Part shown: positions 8,735 through 17,125 of the stretch, one piece after another
Numbering within the stretch: position 1 is the first letter of the stretch
Layout: each line of letters starts with the position of its first letter
Assembly (NCBI GenBank): GCA_035935115.1
Contig: DASYXK010000010.1
Coordinates: 68,679-132,678, forward strand
Reading direction: 5' to 3'
Length of the DNA: 64,000 nucleotides
From: TA-20 sp035935115
GTDB lineage: Archaea; Thermoproteota; Nitrososphaeria; Nitrososphaerales; Nitrosopumilaceae
Position numbers and translations under genes: made by a program
The notes under the pieces: model-generated
Seen by the model: only the letters and a program-made list of their open reading frames with translations
Database searches by the model: none
Told to the model about the DNA's origin: nothing

Positions 8735-8809
8735 TGGGGCCGGCCGGATTTGAACCGGCGACCTCTAGCACCCCAGGCTAGCATCATGACCAAGCTAGAC
8801 TACGGCCCC
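8735..8809 (-). tRNA. tRNA-Pro (anticodon GGG)
   Basis: A full cloverleaf folds on the minus strand: acceptor GGGGCCG/CGGCCCC, a D arm with GTC/GAT pairs (one G-T), anticodon stem CTAGC/GCTAG with loop CTGGGGT giving anticodon GGG, and T arm GCCGG-TTCAAAT-CCGGC. The discriminator is A and CCA is not encoded. No intron is seen. Confidence 0.96.
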
Positions 8810-8913
8810 TCAAGTTGCTGACAATGGTGAAATTATTAAATCGTGGGATTTATTGAAATCAAAAAATTCTCGTTCAAAATTACAATCAGAGTTTACTGTA
8901 TTGCATCACAAAA

Positions 8914-9216
8914 TCATGAACAGCATGTAGGATCATTACAAATTGTAGCAATCTTTTCGCCAGTATTGGTAATGTTTGCAATTAATTTTGCCGTCTCTTT
9001 GTTGGAAATTGAATACATTGTCATCTTTCCGTTTCCTCTTGAATGAATTATGTTGCATTTCTTCAAGGCTCTTAGATGATGAGAGACTAGCGGTTGGTCT
9101 TTTTTTAGTTTGGTAACCAAGTCATTGACACAAAGTTCCTTGTTCTTTTGAAGCAGTTCAAGTATGCTAAAGCGTGTCTCATCACAGATGCATTTTAGCA
9201 ACGTCAAACCATTCAT
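8914..9216 (-). CDS. arsR: ArsR-family winged-helix repressor with C-terminal cysteines
   Basis: A 100-residue ArsR/SmtB winged-helix protein; the recognition helix region is QPLVSHHLRALKKC (41-54). The usual CxCxxC metalloid site in helix 3 is not present (LCVNDL, a single C29). Instead cysteines cluster at the C-terminus (C93, C98, C99) and N-terminus (C9, C11), so the inducer site is probably of an alternative type. It is divergently transcribed from arsC across a 43-bp gap holding repeated palindromes, consistent with control of itself and the arsC-aquaporin pair. Confidence 0.88.
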   Translation of the reverse strand: MNGLTLLKCICDETRFSILELLQKNKELCVNDLVTKLKKDQPLVSHHLRALKKCNIIHSRGNGKMTMYSISNKETAKLIANITNTGEKIATICNDPTCCS

Positions 9217-9259
9217 ATCAATTAATATTTATATAAATATTGATTTATATAAATATTAC
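9217..9259. promoter_or_regulatory. Divergent arsR/arsC promoter with duplicated palindromic operator
   Basis: The 43-bp gap is almost all A/T. It holds a perfect 18-bp palindrome, AATATTTATATAAATATT (9224-9241). The 15-bp unit ATTTATATAAATATT occurs twice (9227-9241 and 9243-9257), 16 bp apart. These overlap the TATA positions for both genes, so a repressor bound here would block both. ArsR proteins are known to bind such AT-rich inverted repeats. Confidence 0.65.
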
Positions 9260-9661
9260 ATGTCTGAGACAAAAAAAATTCTTTTTGTATGTGTAGAAAA
9301 TGCTGGGAGAAGTCAGATGGCAGAAGGTTTCTTCAGAAAACTTGCGCTGCCTGAATTTTTGCCACAAAGTGCAGGCACAAGACCTACCAATGAAATCAAT
9401 CCACTTGCAGTTCAGGTAATGAAAGAAGTTGGAATAGACATAACCGAACAAAAGCCCAAAGTACTCTCTGATGAGATGATAAAAAAATCTGTAAAGGTTG
9501 TAAACATGGGATGCATGGATAAAGAATCCTGCCCCGCACTGTTTGTAAATAACGTAATAGATTGGAATATTCCTGATCCAAAAGACAAACCAATAGAACA
9601 AGTCAGAAAGATCAGAGATGAAATTGAAACAAAGGTAAAGGAGCTTGTCGCAAGTCTCTAG
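9260..9661 (+). CDS. arsC: Arsenate reductase, low-molecular-weight phosphatase type (thioredoxin-linked)
   Basis: A 133-residue protein with an LMW-PTP fold. The catalytic P-loop is CVENAGRS (C11-S18), and two further cysteines, C85 and C91 in the GCMDKESCP segment, match the redox relay of thioredoxin-coupled ArsC. This supports reduction of arsenate to arsenite rather than protein dephosphorylation. The ATG at 9260 follows the operator directly; a longer frame from 9164 would run through the promoter and is rejected. The last 17 nt overlap the aquaporin gene. Confidence 0.9.
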   Translation: MSETKKILFVCVENAGRSQMAEGFFRKLALPEFLPQSAGTRPTNEINPLAVQVMKEVGIDITEQKPKVLSDEMIKKSVKVVNMGCMDKESCPALFVNNVIDWNIPDPKDKPIEQVRKIRDEIETKVKELVASL

Positions 9662-10334
9662 GTTAAACGGCTTATCGTCCAACCAAAAAAAGTTCTTTGC
9701 TGAACTAATTGGTACGTTTGTTATAGTTGTCCTTGCTACTGGTTCAGTAGTTCTGGATGCAAAATATGCAGGAACGTTTGGTTTATGGTTTGTTGCACTA
9801 GCACCTGCTGTTGCTGTTGCTTTGATGGTTTATGCTTTTGGAAAAGTTTCAATGGCACACTTCAATCCCGCAGTAACAGTAGGTTATCTTGTTACAAAAC
9901 ACATGCCAAAAAATCTCCTGCCAGTATACTTTGCTGCAGAAATAATTGGTGCGTTGTTAGCAAGTATTTTTGTCAGATATTTTATAGGTACAGAGACAAA
10001 TCTAGGAGCAAACGCACCAGATTATCATTTTCCTTTACCTCTCATATTTGGTGTTGAAGTTCTGACTACGGCATTACTAATGGCCGTGATTTTGGTAGTT
10101 GTTCATACAAGGGGATTAAGAGGATTTAGCGGAATTGCAATAGGCGGCATAATAGGTCTTGATATTTTCTTTTTGTCATTTATCTCAGGTGCATCTATGA
10201 ATCCCGCCAGATCTTTAGCACCAGCTCTAGTGTCTGGTTATCTTAATGATTTATGGCTGTACTGGACAGCAACCTTTGTTGGTTCTGGAATTGTTGGATT
10301 TATTTACAGAAAAAAATTTGCAAAATCAGTTTGA
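9645..10334 (+). CDS. Aquaporin / MIP-family channel in the ars cluster
   Basis: A 229-residue six-helix MIP channel with both half-helix motifs: HFNPAVT after TM2 and MNPARS after TM5. A TTG at 9645 is the only conventional start before the first helix; it lies inside the end of arsC, implying translational coupling. In several bacteria an aquaglyceroporin encoded with arsR and arsC carries arsenite out of the cell in place of ArsB. By context that is the likely role here, but a general water, glycerol or ammonia channel cannot be excluded. No ArsB or Acr3 gene is nearby. Confidence 0.9.
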   Translation: MSQVSRLNGLSSNQKKFFAELIGTFVIVVLATGSVVLDAKYAGTFGLWFVALAPAVAVALMVYAFGKVSMAHFNPAVTVGYLVTKHMPKNLLPVYFAAEIIGALLASIFVRYFIGTETNLGANAPDYHFPLPLIFGVEVLTTALLMAVILVVVHTRGLRGFSGIAIGGIIGLDIFFLSFISGASMNPARSLAPALVSGYLNDLWLYWTATFVGSGIVGFIYRKKFAKSV

Positions 10335-10336
10335 TA

Positions 10337-11461
10337 TTACAGCCACTTTGCCAGTCTGTCTTTTTCAAATTTTTCCTTGTCTGCAAAGTGCTCTTCTGAT
10401 GGTTGCTGGAGTAAGGTAATAGGGTTTGGAGTAGCAAACATATCTACTTCTAGATATCCTGCAATTTTTTTGCCAACTTCTACAAAACATCCCCCTTTGC
10501 CATCAAAGATCTCTTTTTCTTGTTCACTTTTTATTTTTGATATGATATTTCTAGCAACAGTAACACCTTCTCCTTCTGCAAAGATTCCTGCCTTTGGAAC
10601 CGCGATTTTATCTGTAACCATGATTTGATTCACATCACCTATTGCATAGACATTTTCAAAATTTGTTTTGCAGGTTCTGTCAACTGCAATGAACTTTCCT
10701 TTTTCTGCAAAACCTGCTTCGACTACAACTGATGGAGCCTTGTGTGGTGGAACTGCGATAAGAAGATCAAAACCAGCTACAGATTCTTCAAACTTGAGTG
10801 TCTTTGGTCCAACAGAGATTGTTTTTTGTGATCCATGAAACTCTATGTTTTTGGATTTTAAAAGTTGTAGTAGTTCTTCGCTTACTTGAGGTCCACCTGC
10901 TGGAAGTGTTATTGGAGTTAGACTGTAAAAATCAATTTTTACAGAATCACTGGCACCAGTATCTATTAGCATCGATCTTATGAGAAGAGCTGCCTCATAG
11001 GGAGCTGGCGGACATTTGTAAGGCAAGCCCGTTATTGCCATTGCTATCTTGCCTGATTTCATCCTCTTTATTGCATCACGAATTTTTGGGACGTCCTTTA
11101 GCTCATACAGAATTAATCCGTTATTTGAAAGACCGGGAATTTGCTCTGGTGCAAGATCAACTCCAAGTGCAATTATCAGATAATCATATGATAGTTCTTT
11201 TGATTTTGTTGTAACAGTTTTGTTTTGTGGATTAATCTTGATGATTTCCTCGTTGATAAAATCAATTCCCTTTTTTGTTATTGTTTGCAAAGGTTTCTTT
11301 GAATACTCAAATTCCCTTGTTCCATTTAGGATCCATAATTTTACCAGATCCATCATGAAATAATCTTTTTTATCAATTACAGTAATTTTAACTTCGGATG
11401 AAAGATTTTGTCTTAGCTCATTTGCTGCAGCAAGACCGCCAAATCCCCCGCCTAGAATCAA
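10337..11461 (-). CDS. FAD-dependent pyridine nucleotide-disulfide oxidoreductase (SQR/FCSD-like)
   Basis: A flavoprotein of about 374 residues. The N-terminal FAD-binding loop is ILGGGFGG and the second FAD motif is YAIGDVNQI. The segment GLPYKCPPAPYEAA carries a cysteine found in sulfide:quinone oxidoreductase and flavocytochrome c relatives, so sulfide or another reduced sulfur species is a possible substrate. The annotated TTG start leaves the first beta strand short; the upstream in-frame codons ATA ATA AAT CCA ACA AAC ATT would complete it but contain no ATG, GTG or TTG. The SDR gene lies 34 nt upstream on the same strand. Confidence 0.85.
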   Translation of the reverse strand: MILGGGFGGLAAANELRQNLSSEVKITVIDKKDYFMMDLVKLWILNGTREFEYSKKPLQTITKKGIDFINEEIIKINPQNKTVTTKSKELSYDYLIIALGVDLAPEQIPGLSNNGLILYELKDVPKIRDAIKRMKSGKIAMAITGLPYKCPPAPYEAALLIRSMLIDTGASDSVKIDFYSLTPITLPAGGPQVSEELLQLLKSKNIEFHGSQKTISVGPKTLKFEESVAGFDLLIAVPPHKAPSVVVEAGFAEKGKFIAVDRTCKTNFENVYAIGDVNQIMVTDKIAVPKAGIFAEGEGVTVARNIISKIKSEQEKEIFDGKGGCFVEVGKKIAGYLEVDMFATPNPITLLQQPSEEHFADKEKFEKDRLAKWL

Positions 11462-11495
11462 AATGTTTGTTGGATTTATTATCTAACACCTAACA

Positions 11496-12236
11496 CTATC
11501 TTTCTTGTGTGGTTGGCCTTACTGTGATTTCATTAACATTCATGCGCAATGGAGATTCTAATGCAAACATTATCGAGTTTGCAATGTCTTCTGCTTGTAG
11601 TGCTTCGATTTCTTTTGATTGTTTTACAAAAGCCTCTAGTGATTTGTCAGTGATGGTATTAGTAAGCTCGGTTGCTACAATGCCTGGTTCTATTGTTGTC
11701 ACTCGAATTTTGTTTCTTGCACTTAGTTCTTGTCGTAGCCCTTCGCTAAAAGCCCTTACAGCATATTTTGTTGCGCAATAAACACTACCTGATGGAAATA
11801 CAACTCTTCCTGCAATTGATGAGATGTTTACGATATGGCCAGAGTTTTGGCCAATCATGTGAGAAACGGCAGCGGCGGTACAAAAAAGCACTCCTTTGAT
11901 GTTGACATCAACCATTTGTTCCCACTCGTCAACTTTTAGGTTCTTCACAAAACTTAGAGGCATGATTCCCGCATTATTTATCAAAATATCTATTTTATTC
12001 CATTTTTTTATTGTAGCATCAATTAGTGCTTGACAGTCTTTGCGTTTTGTCACATCACATGGTACAACAATGCATTGAGCACCATTTTTTGTAATTTCTT
12101 TTTGTAATTCCTCTAATCGTTGGGTTCTTCTAGCAGCAATTGCTACCTTTGCACCTGCTTTTGCAAGTGACAATGCAGTAGCATAACCTATTCCACTACT
12201 TGCACCAGTTACAATTGCTACTTTGTCTTTTAACAT
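11496..12236 (-). CDS. Short-chain dehydrogenase/reductase (SDR), classical
   Basis: A 246-residue classical SDR. The cofactor loop TGASSGIG (10-17), NNAG (87-90), the catalytic serine in NISS (about 139) and Y153-C-A-T-K157 are all present. An arginine pair after strand 2 (AARRTQR) suggests NADP(H). It resembles NADP-dependent serine/3-hydroxy acid dehydrogenases (YdfG-like), but the substrate cannot be fixed. It lies upstream of and co-directional with the FAD oxidoreductase. Confidence 0.9.
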   Translation of the reverse strand: MLKDKVAIVTGASSGIGYATALSLAKAGAKVAIAARRTQRLEELQKEITKNGAQCIVVPCDVTKRKDCQALIDATIKKWNKIDILINNAGIMPLSFVKNLKVDEWEQMVDVNIKGVLFCTAAAVSHMIGQNSGHIVNISSIAGRVVFPSGSVYCATKYAVRAFSEGLRQELSARNKIRVTTIEPGIVATELTNTITDKSLEAFVKQSKEIEALQAEDIANSIMFALESPLRMNVNEITVRPTTQER

Positions 12237-12344
12237 TTGAAAATCTGTTTTTTATCATGATGTATTGTGTAAATATGTTTTGTTGATCTGGTGTACTAAA
12301 CTAAGTTACCTAACACTAATTTAGTATGAACTTTTAATTATTCT

Positions 12345-12572
12345 ATGGAAGAGTTTGACTGTGCATATTGTGGTGAAAAGCAGGATCTGCCTTTTGAATG
12401 CAATTATTGCAAAGACAAATTCTGCGCCGAACACAGACTGCCAGAGGCACACAGATGTGTCAAGCTGCATCAGATCAGAGCAAAAAGATTTGGCCAAAAT
12501 AGTGTAAAGCGAGATAAGGGAATTGGGCGTCAAAGTATTTTCAAAAAAGTTTTGAATAAATTTCGTGACTAG
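12345..12572 (+). CDS. AN1-type zinc finger protein
   Basis: A 75-residue protein whose first 40 residues form an AN1 zinc finger: C6, C9, C19, C22, C27, H30, H36 and C38 supply two zinc sites, with the typical FCAEHR and PEAHRC signatures. A basic tail follows. AN1 proteins in eukaryotes link to ubiquitin and proteasome stress responses; in archaea the role is unknown. The stop interlocks with that of the convergent membrane protein (CTAG, 12569-12572). Confidence 0.85.
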   Translation: MEEFDCAYCGEKQDLPFECNYCKDKFCAEHRLPEAHRCVKLHQIRAKRFGQNSVKRDKGIGRQSIFKKVLNKFRD

Positions 12573-12841
12573 TAAAGTGCCCTTTCTGGATTTAGTTTTG
12601 AAAGTTTTGCCTGATAGAATAATGCAAATGCCAAAGCCAGCAAAACTCCCCCAGTAAGCCAGTGAGCAACTTGCATTGTAAGATAAACTATGCCAAAACC
12701 CACACACATCGTTGCTTGAGTCAAAAGTTTTATCCATGACGGGATTTTTGCAGCTCTGCATACCATCTCAATGATAAAAAGTCCTGCAACTGGATAGAGT
12801 ATGATTAGAAAATACGTACCAAGATGAATTCCATTATGCAT
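12569..12841 (-). CDS. Small membrane protein (90 aa)
   Basis: A 90-residue protein with about three hydrophobic segments (residues 7-27, 38-57, 60-77) separated by short charged loops. It resembles small conserved membrane proteins of Nitrososphaerota, but no named family was recognised. It begins with an ATG and lies about 30 nt downstream of the GINS gene stop on the same strand. Confidence 0.6.
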   Translation of the reverse strand: MHNGIHLGTYFLIILYPVAGLFIIEMVCRAAKIPSWIKLLTQATMCVGFGIVYLTMQVAHWLTGGVLLALAFALFYQAKLSKLNPERALY

Positions 12842-12870
12842 TTATTCTTAGGAAATATCAGGTGTAATTT

Positions 12871-13428
12871 CTAGTCTTCCCAGCTTATTTTAACGGCAAT
12901 TTTCTTATTGATGAGAGCAAGAGCATTCTCAAAAGGAAGTGTTGCTACGTCTTCTGCATCAAACGGTCCATATTTTTGAAGATCAGAGCCTATGATTTGG
13001 TCTATTGGCTTTAAGAATCGTATTACAATAGCTCGTGATCTGTGACTATTAGCTACCGTCTCAAGAAGTTTTAATCTGCCGTTTAGTGTAGCTGCAAGAA
13101 TAATTTCCTTTCTTTGTCGCAACTCATCTTCAGAATCCAAGATGAATCTTTCTTCATCAAGTAAATTTGAATAATCAAGCTCTTTTGATTTTATTGCTTT
13201 TTCAATTCTTATTTTTAAAAGAAGTGTAACCATGTCTGTTATTATCTTTACAAGTGAGTCTTTGATTTTTGATTCTATTCCGTCATATCCTTGATTTTTC
13301 AGATTACCAATTAGCTCGCCTATACTGGAATAAAGCTCTGGATCAATTTCTTGGACAGGATCATTTTCAATTTCAAGCTGTAAGATGGCGTACAATGAAT
13401 TTACATCAATTTTTTTTGTTTCTGACAT
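12871..13428 (-). CDS. GINS complex subunit, archaeal Gins51/Sld5-Psf1 type
   Basis: A 185-residue helical protein with a C-terminal beta domain typical of archaeal GINS51: the segment IRFLKPIDQIIGSDLQKYGP is followed by FDAEDVATLPFENALAL. GINS tethers MCM helicase, Cdc45/RecJ and polymerase at the fork. The ATG at 13428 is chosen over an in-frame TTG at 13440. It lies close to the two PolD subunits and Orc1, in keeping with a replication neighbourhood. Confidence 0.85.
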   Translation of the reverse strand: MSETKKIDVNSLYAILQLEIENDPVQEIDPELYSSIGELIGNLKNQGYDGIESKIKDSLVKIITDMVTLLLKIRIEKAIKSKELDYSNLLDEERFILDSEDELRQRKEIILAATLNGRLKLLETVANSHRSRAIVIRFLKPIDQIIGSDLQKYGPFDAEDVATLPFENALALINKKIAVKISWED

Positions 13429-13453
13429 TTGCACACCCAATAATACTTAAATC

Positions 13454-14947
13454 ATGGACTCCTTGTGTTATGATCAAGGAACTAAATTGCCATATAAAGT
13501 GATTGGTGGAGAACCTGTATCAATTTCCTATTCAGCTGATGAAGTTTTTGCTAAGATAAAACATGAACAAATAAAATTTATCGATTTACAGTTTACAGGA
13601 TTATTAGGACGATTCCATCACACTACAATTTCAGCTAGCTTGTTTACTCCGCAGCAAATGCAAGATGGTTTGCCAAAGCTTGATGGTTCCTCAATTGTTG
13701 GTTTTGCAAGTGTTGACGATTCTGACATGGTACTCAAGCCAGATCCGAACACATATGCAATCATCCCTTGGATGACAAACGGTAAAACTGCCAGATTGAT
13801 TTGTGATGTTTATTGGGGATGGGATAAGGGTAGACTAGAGCGAGATCCCAGAGGCATAGCACAAAGGGCAGAGAAATATCTCAAGACTCAAGGGTTTGAT
13901 TATAGTTATTGGGGACCAGAGGTAGAGTTTTTCGTTTTTGACAAGATTTCGTGGGATGTCTTGACACCATACAAAGGTCAGTCATATTCAATCGAATCAA
14001 AAGAAGCTCCATGGAGTCAGGAAGGAAAAGGCTACCCCATGGCCTTGCAAAAGGGATACTATCCAAGCACTCCATCAGATACACTAACAGAATATAGAAA
14101 CGAGTGTGTTGACATTTTAAATGAAAATTTTGGTATTTTATGTGATAACCATCACCATGAAGTTGCAACTGCAGGTCAGTGTGAAATTGATATCAGGTAT
14201 GATCATCTAACAAATTCAGCAGACGGAGCACAAACTTACAAGTACGTTGTAAGAAATGTTGCAGTAAAGTATAGCAAGGTTGCAACCATGATGCCAAAAC
14301 CAATTTCTATGGATGCGGGTTCTGGCATGCATACAAATGTTAGCCTCTGGAAAGACGACAAGAATGCATTTTTTGATAAAGATGATAAAGATGAGATTAG
14401 TCAATCTGCAAGATACTTTTGTGGTGGTATAATGAATCATGCAAGAGCACTTGCTGCACTTGTAGCGCCAACAACAAACTCGTATCACAGATTGGTTCCA
14501 GGATATGAGGCTCCAGTTTATGTTGCATGGAGTCCAAGCAACAGATCTGCAATAGTAAGAATTCCTGCGCATTTCAGGGGAGAAAAATATGCAAAACTAA
14601 AAAGACTAGAGTTCAGGGCCCCTGATCCTTCATCAAATCCATATCTTGTCTTTTCTGCAGTGCTAGCTGCGGGTCTTGATGGAATTAAAAAGAAATTAGA
14701 CCCTGGAGATCCTGTTCATGAAGATATTTACAAAATGAGTAAAAAAGAACTTGATGCAAAAGGAATCAAGTCTTTGCCTGCAACACTTGGTGAGGCACTT
14801 GATGCACTTGAAAGTGACAGAAAGTTTCTTAATCCAATATTTTCAAACGATGTACTTGACAAAATCATTGAGTTAGAAAGAAAGGATGAACATGAGGTCT
14901 CAATCAGACCACACCCACATGAATTCTATCTATATTTTGATATCTAA
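13454..14947 (+). CDS. glnA: Glutamine synthetase type I
   Basis: GlnA of up to 497 residues makes glutamine from glutamate, ammonia and ATP, the main ammonium assimilation step. Recognisable parts are the beta-grasp N-domain with FIDLQFTGLLGRFHH, the metal site region GPEVEFFVF, the GSGMHTNVSLW loop and the substrate segment around YVAWSPSNRSA. The start is uncertain: a TATA-like ACTTAAAT at 13445-13452 is too close to the ATG at 13454, and the GTG at 13499 gives an N-terminus closer to relatives. The stop interlocks with the convergent gene (CTAA). Confidence 0.95.
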   Translation: MDSLCYDQGTKLPYKVIGGEPVSISYSADEVFAKIKHEQIKFIDLQFTGLLGRFHHTTISASLFTPQQMQDGLPKLDGSSIVGFASVDDSDMVLKPDPNTYAIIPWMTNGKTARLICDVYWGWDKGRLERDPRGIAQRAEKYLKTQGFDYSYWGPEVEFFVFDKISWDVLTPYKGQSYSIESKEAPWSQEGKGYPMALQKGYYPSTPSDTLTEYRNECVDILNENFGILCDNHHHEVATAGQCEIDIRYDHLTNSADGAQTYKYVVRNVAVKYSKVATMMPKPISMDAGSGMHTNVSLWKDDKNAFFDKDDKDEISQSARYFCGGIMNHARALAALVAPTTNSYHRLVPGYEAPVYVAWSPSNRSAIVRIPAHFRGEKYAKLKRLEFRAPDPSSNPYLVFSAVLAAGLDGIKKKLDPGDPVHEDIYKMSKKELDAKGIKSLPATLGEALDALESDRKFLNPIFSNDVLDKIIELERKDEHEVSIRPHPHEFYLYFDI

Positions 14948-15225
14948 AGTTTGCCCATTGCTGCATACACAAGCACTAAGGCTATAGCTAAAATTGCAAA
15001 ACCTGTAATAAGATAGGCTTTTTGGTGTTTGTCAGCTGTAACTGCCTTGTATAGCGATACTGCACCTGCAAGACCAACAAAGAGAATCAGTACTCCTTCA
15101 ACGACACTATCACCATTGCTATGTGTAATTATAGGATAAAACGTTCCAGAAAGCAATGCAAAGAAAAACACCAAATAGACATACTTTGCGCCAGCAAGAA
15201 TTTTTGAGCCGCTGCCAAGTTGCAT
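14944..15225 (-). CDS. Small membrane protein (93 aa)
   Basis: This protein has three predicted membrane segments (about residues 12-30, 44-60, 72-90) and lysine- and glutamate-bearing loops. The ATG at 15225 is chosen over a TTG at 15240 because a TATA-like GTTTATTTG lies about 27 nt upstream of it. It lies just downstream of the thermosome gene on the same strand. No family was recognised. Confidence 0.6.
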   Translation of the reverse strand: MQLGSGSKILAGAKYVYLVFFFALLSGTFYPIITHSNGDSVVEGVLILFVGLAGAVSLYKAVTADKHQKAYLITGFAILAIALVLVYAAMGKL

Positions 15226-15288
15226 AAAAATTTGTAACAAGAATCGGCAAATAAACCTTTGATGATAATATGGAATTGTATACGGGTT

Positions 15289-16989
15289 TTACATGTCCAT
15301 GGGTGGCATACCGCCCATTCCACCCATACCGCCCATGCCTCCCATTCCTGGCATGCCTCCCATACCACCCATTCCTTCTGCACCCGGTGGAGGACCTGAG
15401 GATTTTGCAATTGCAATTACATCATCAATTCTTAAGATCATGCATGCTGCCTCTGTAGCAGATGATACAATTTGGTTTTTCACAGAAAGTGGTTCAAAGA
15501 TATCAGTAGAATGCATGCTTGTGACTATACCTTTCATTACATCTATTCCAGTCCACTTGTTTCCTTTGAGTTGTCTTGAGCGTAGTGATGCCAAGGTATC
15601 AATTGGATCCATGCCTGCATTTTCAGCTAGTGTGAGAGGAATTACCTCAAGTGAATCTGCAAATTTTTCTACAGCTAGTTGTTCACGGCCTTCTAGTGAT
15701 TTTGCCCATTCTCTAAGCTTTGTCGCAGCATAGGTCTCTGGTGCACCACCACCAGCTACAATCATTGGGTTTTCCATTACATCTTTTACAACCATTAATG
15801 CATCATGAACTGATCTTTCTACTTCGTCAACAACTCTTTGTGATCCTCCTCTGACAAGAATGGTCACAGCTTTTGGATGCTTGCATCCTTCAACGAAGAC
15901 CCATCTGTCTGTCTCTACTTTTCTTTCTTCAACGTTTTCTGCAGATCCCAAGTCTTTTTCAAATAGATCATCAAGATTTGTTACCATTCTTGCACCAGTT
16001 GCCTTGGCAAGTTTTGAAAGATCGCTTTCTTTTACTCTTCTTACTGTAAGTATTCCTGCCTTTGCAAGATAGTGTTGTGCAATATCATCAATGCCTTTTT
16101 GACATAGCAATACGTTTGCGCCAGATGCAACTACTTTATCCACCATGTTTTTGATCATCTTGTTTTCTTCATCCAAAAATGATTTCATTTGTTGTGGATT
16201 TGATATGTTTATTTTTGCATCAAACTCAGTTTTATCAATCTCAAGTGCACTGTTAACTAGTGCAATCTTTGCATTGGAAATCTTTTTTGGCATGCCGCTG
16301 TGAACAACTTCTTTGTCAAGTACAATTCCTTTTGTGAGATAAGTATCTTTGATGGAACCGCCTGCTTTCTTTTCTACTTTGATGTCATCAATATCTATAA
16401 CATAACCATCTTCTGTTTTTTCTGCTACGGCAAGTACAGCCTTTACTACCATATCTGCAAGATTGCTAGAGTCTTTTCTGACAAGTTTTGTTTGCATTGC
16501 TGTCTTTGCAATTTTGTCAAGAATTTCTTTGTCTGTAGGAGATACCTTGTCTGCAATTTTTGCTAAGAGTTCTTTTGTCTTTTGTGCTGCTTTTCTATAT
16601 CCATCTACAATAATTGTTGGATGAACCTCTTGTAGTATGAGAGATTCAGCGTTTTCTAATAATGCACCTGCAAGAACTACTGCGGATGTTGTTCCATCTC
16701 CTACCTCGTTGTCGGTTGCTTTTGAGATTTCTACTAGCATTTTTGCTGCAGGATGCTGAACATCAATTTCTTTTAGGATTGTTGCACCGTCGTTTGTAAT
16801 TGTAACGTCACCTAAAGAGTCAACAAGCATCTTGTCCATTCCTCTTGGACCAAGACTTGTATGGACTATCTCTGCGATCAGTTTTGCAGCAGTAATGTTG
16901 TTTTTTTGGGCATCGCGACCTTTGGTCTGTTGTGCACCGTCTTTTAGTATAACAACTGGAATTCCGCCTTGTGAATTTTGTAATGACAT
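15289..16989 (-). CDS. Thermosome subunit (group II chaperonin)
   Basis: This 566-residue ATP-driven chaperonin subunit would form a closed double-ring cage. The ATP-site motifs LGPRGMDKML, NDGATILKEID and GDGTTSAVVLAG lie in the equatorial domain, with GGGAPE in the second equatorial part. The C-terminus is a run of GGM repeats ending in MPPMDM, the typical flexible tail inside the cavity. No second thermosome gene is in the window. A TATA-like box sits 29 nt upstream. Confidence 0.97.
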   Translation of the reverse strand: MSLQNSQGGIPVVILKDGAQQTKGRDAQKNNITAAKLIAEIVHTSLGPRGMDKMLVDSLGDVTITNDGATILKEIDVQHPAAKMLVEISKATDNEVGDGTTSAVVLAGALLENAESLILQEVHPTIIVDGYRKAAQKTKELLAKIADKVSPTDKEILDKIAKTAMQTKLVRKDSSNLADMVVKAVLAVAEKTEDGYVIDIDDIKVEKKAGGSIKDTYLTKGIVLDKEVVHSGMPKKISNAKIALVNSALEIDKTEFDAKINISNPQQMKSFLDEENKMIKNMVDKVVASGANVLLCQKGIDDIAQHYLAKAGILTVRRVKESDLSKLAKATGARMVTNLDDLFEKDLGSAENVEERKVETDRWVFVEGCKHPKAVTILVRGGSQRVVDEVERSVHDALMVVKDVMENPMIVAGGGAPETYAATKLREWAKSLEGREQLAVEKFADSLEVIPLTLAENAGMDPIDTLASLRSRQLKGNKWTGIDVMKGIVTSMHSTDIFEPLSVKNQIVSSATEAACMILRIDDVIAIAKSSGPPPGAEGMGGMGGMPGMGGMGGMGGMGGMPPMDM

Positions 16990-17013
16990 AGTTCATTGAA
17001 GCCCAATTTTCCC

Positions 17014-17022
17014 TTTTTATAT
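17014..17022 (-). promoter_or_regulatory. TATA-like box of the thermosome gene
   Basis: On the minus strand this reads GATATAAAA, centred 29 nt upstream of the thermosome ATG at 16989. This suggests a leaderless or near-leaderless mRNA and probably a strong promoter. Confidence 0.55.
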
Positions 17023-17092
17023 CTTTATACTCAAAAACCCCAAAAACTGTGAAATTTCAAAAATTAAACTGTTTTTCAAAATTTTAATCGAT

Positions 17093-17102
17093 GTTTTTAA
17101 AT
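17093..17102 (+). promoter_or_regulatory. TATA-like box of glyA
   Basis: TTTTTAAATT lies about 28 nt upstream of the ATG at 17126. The distance fits a leaderless transcript and supports 17126 over the TTG at 17111 as the glyA start. Confidence 0.5.
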
Positions 17103-17125
17103 TAGGAAAGTTGGCCGAACAGTTC

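Noticed and set aside
9245..9682. 145-aa minus-strand frame across arsC
   Set aside because: It is the shadow of arsC, with an unlikely Phe/Tyr/Cys-rich composition and a well-supported gene on the other strand.
12321..12761. 146-aa minus-strand frame spanning the AN1 and membrane protein genes
   Set aside because: It overlaps two well-supported genes and the product has no coherent family or membrane pattern.
15293..15733. Proline-rich 146-aa frame on the plus strand
   Set aside because: It is the antisense of the thermosome gene; the PIPPIPPMPP pattern is just the complement of the GGM tail.
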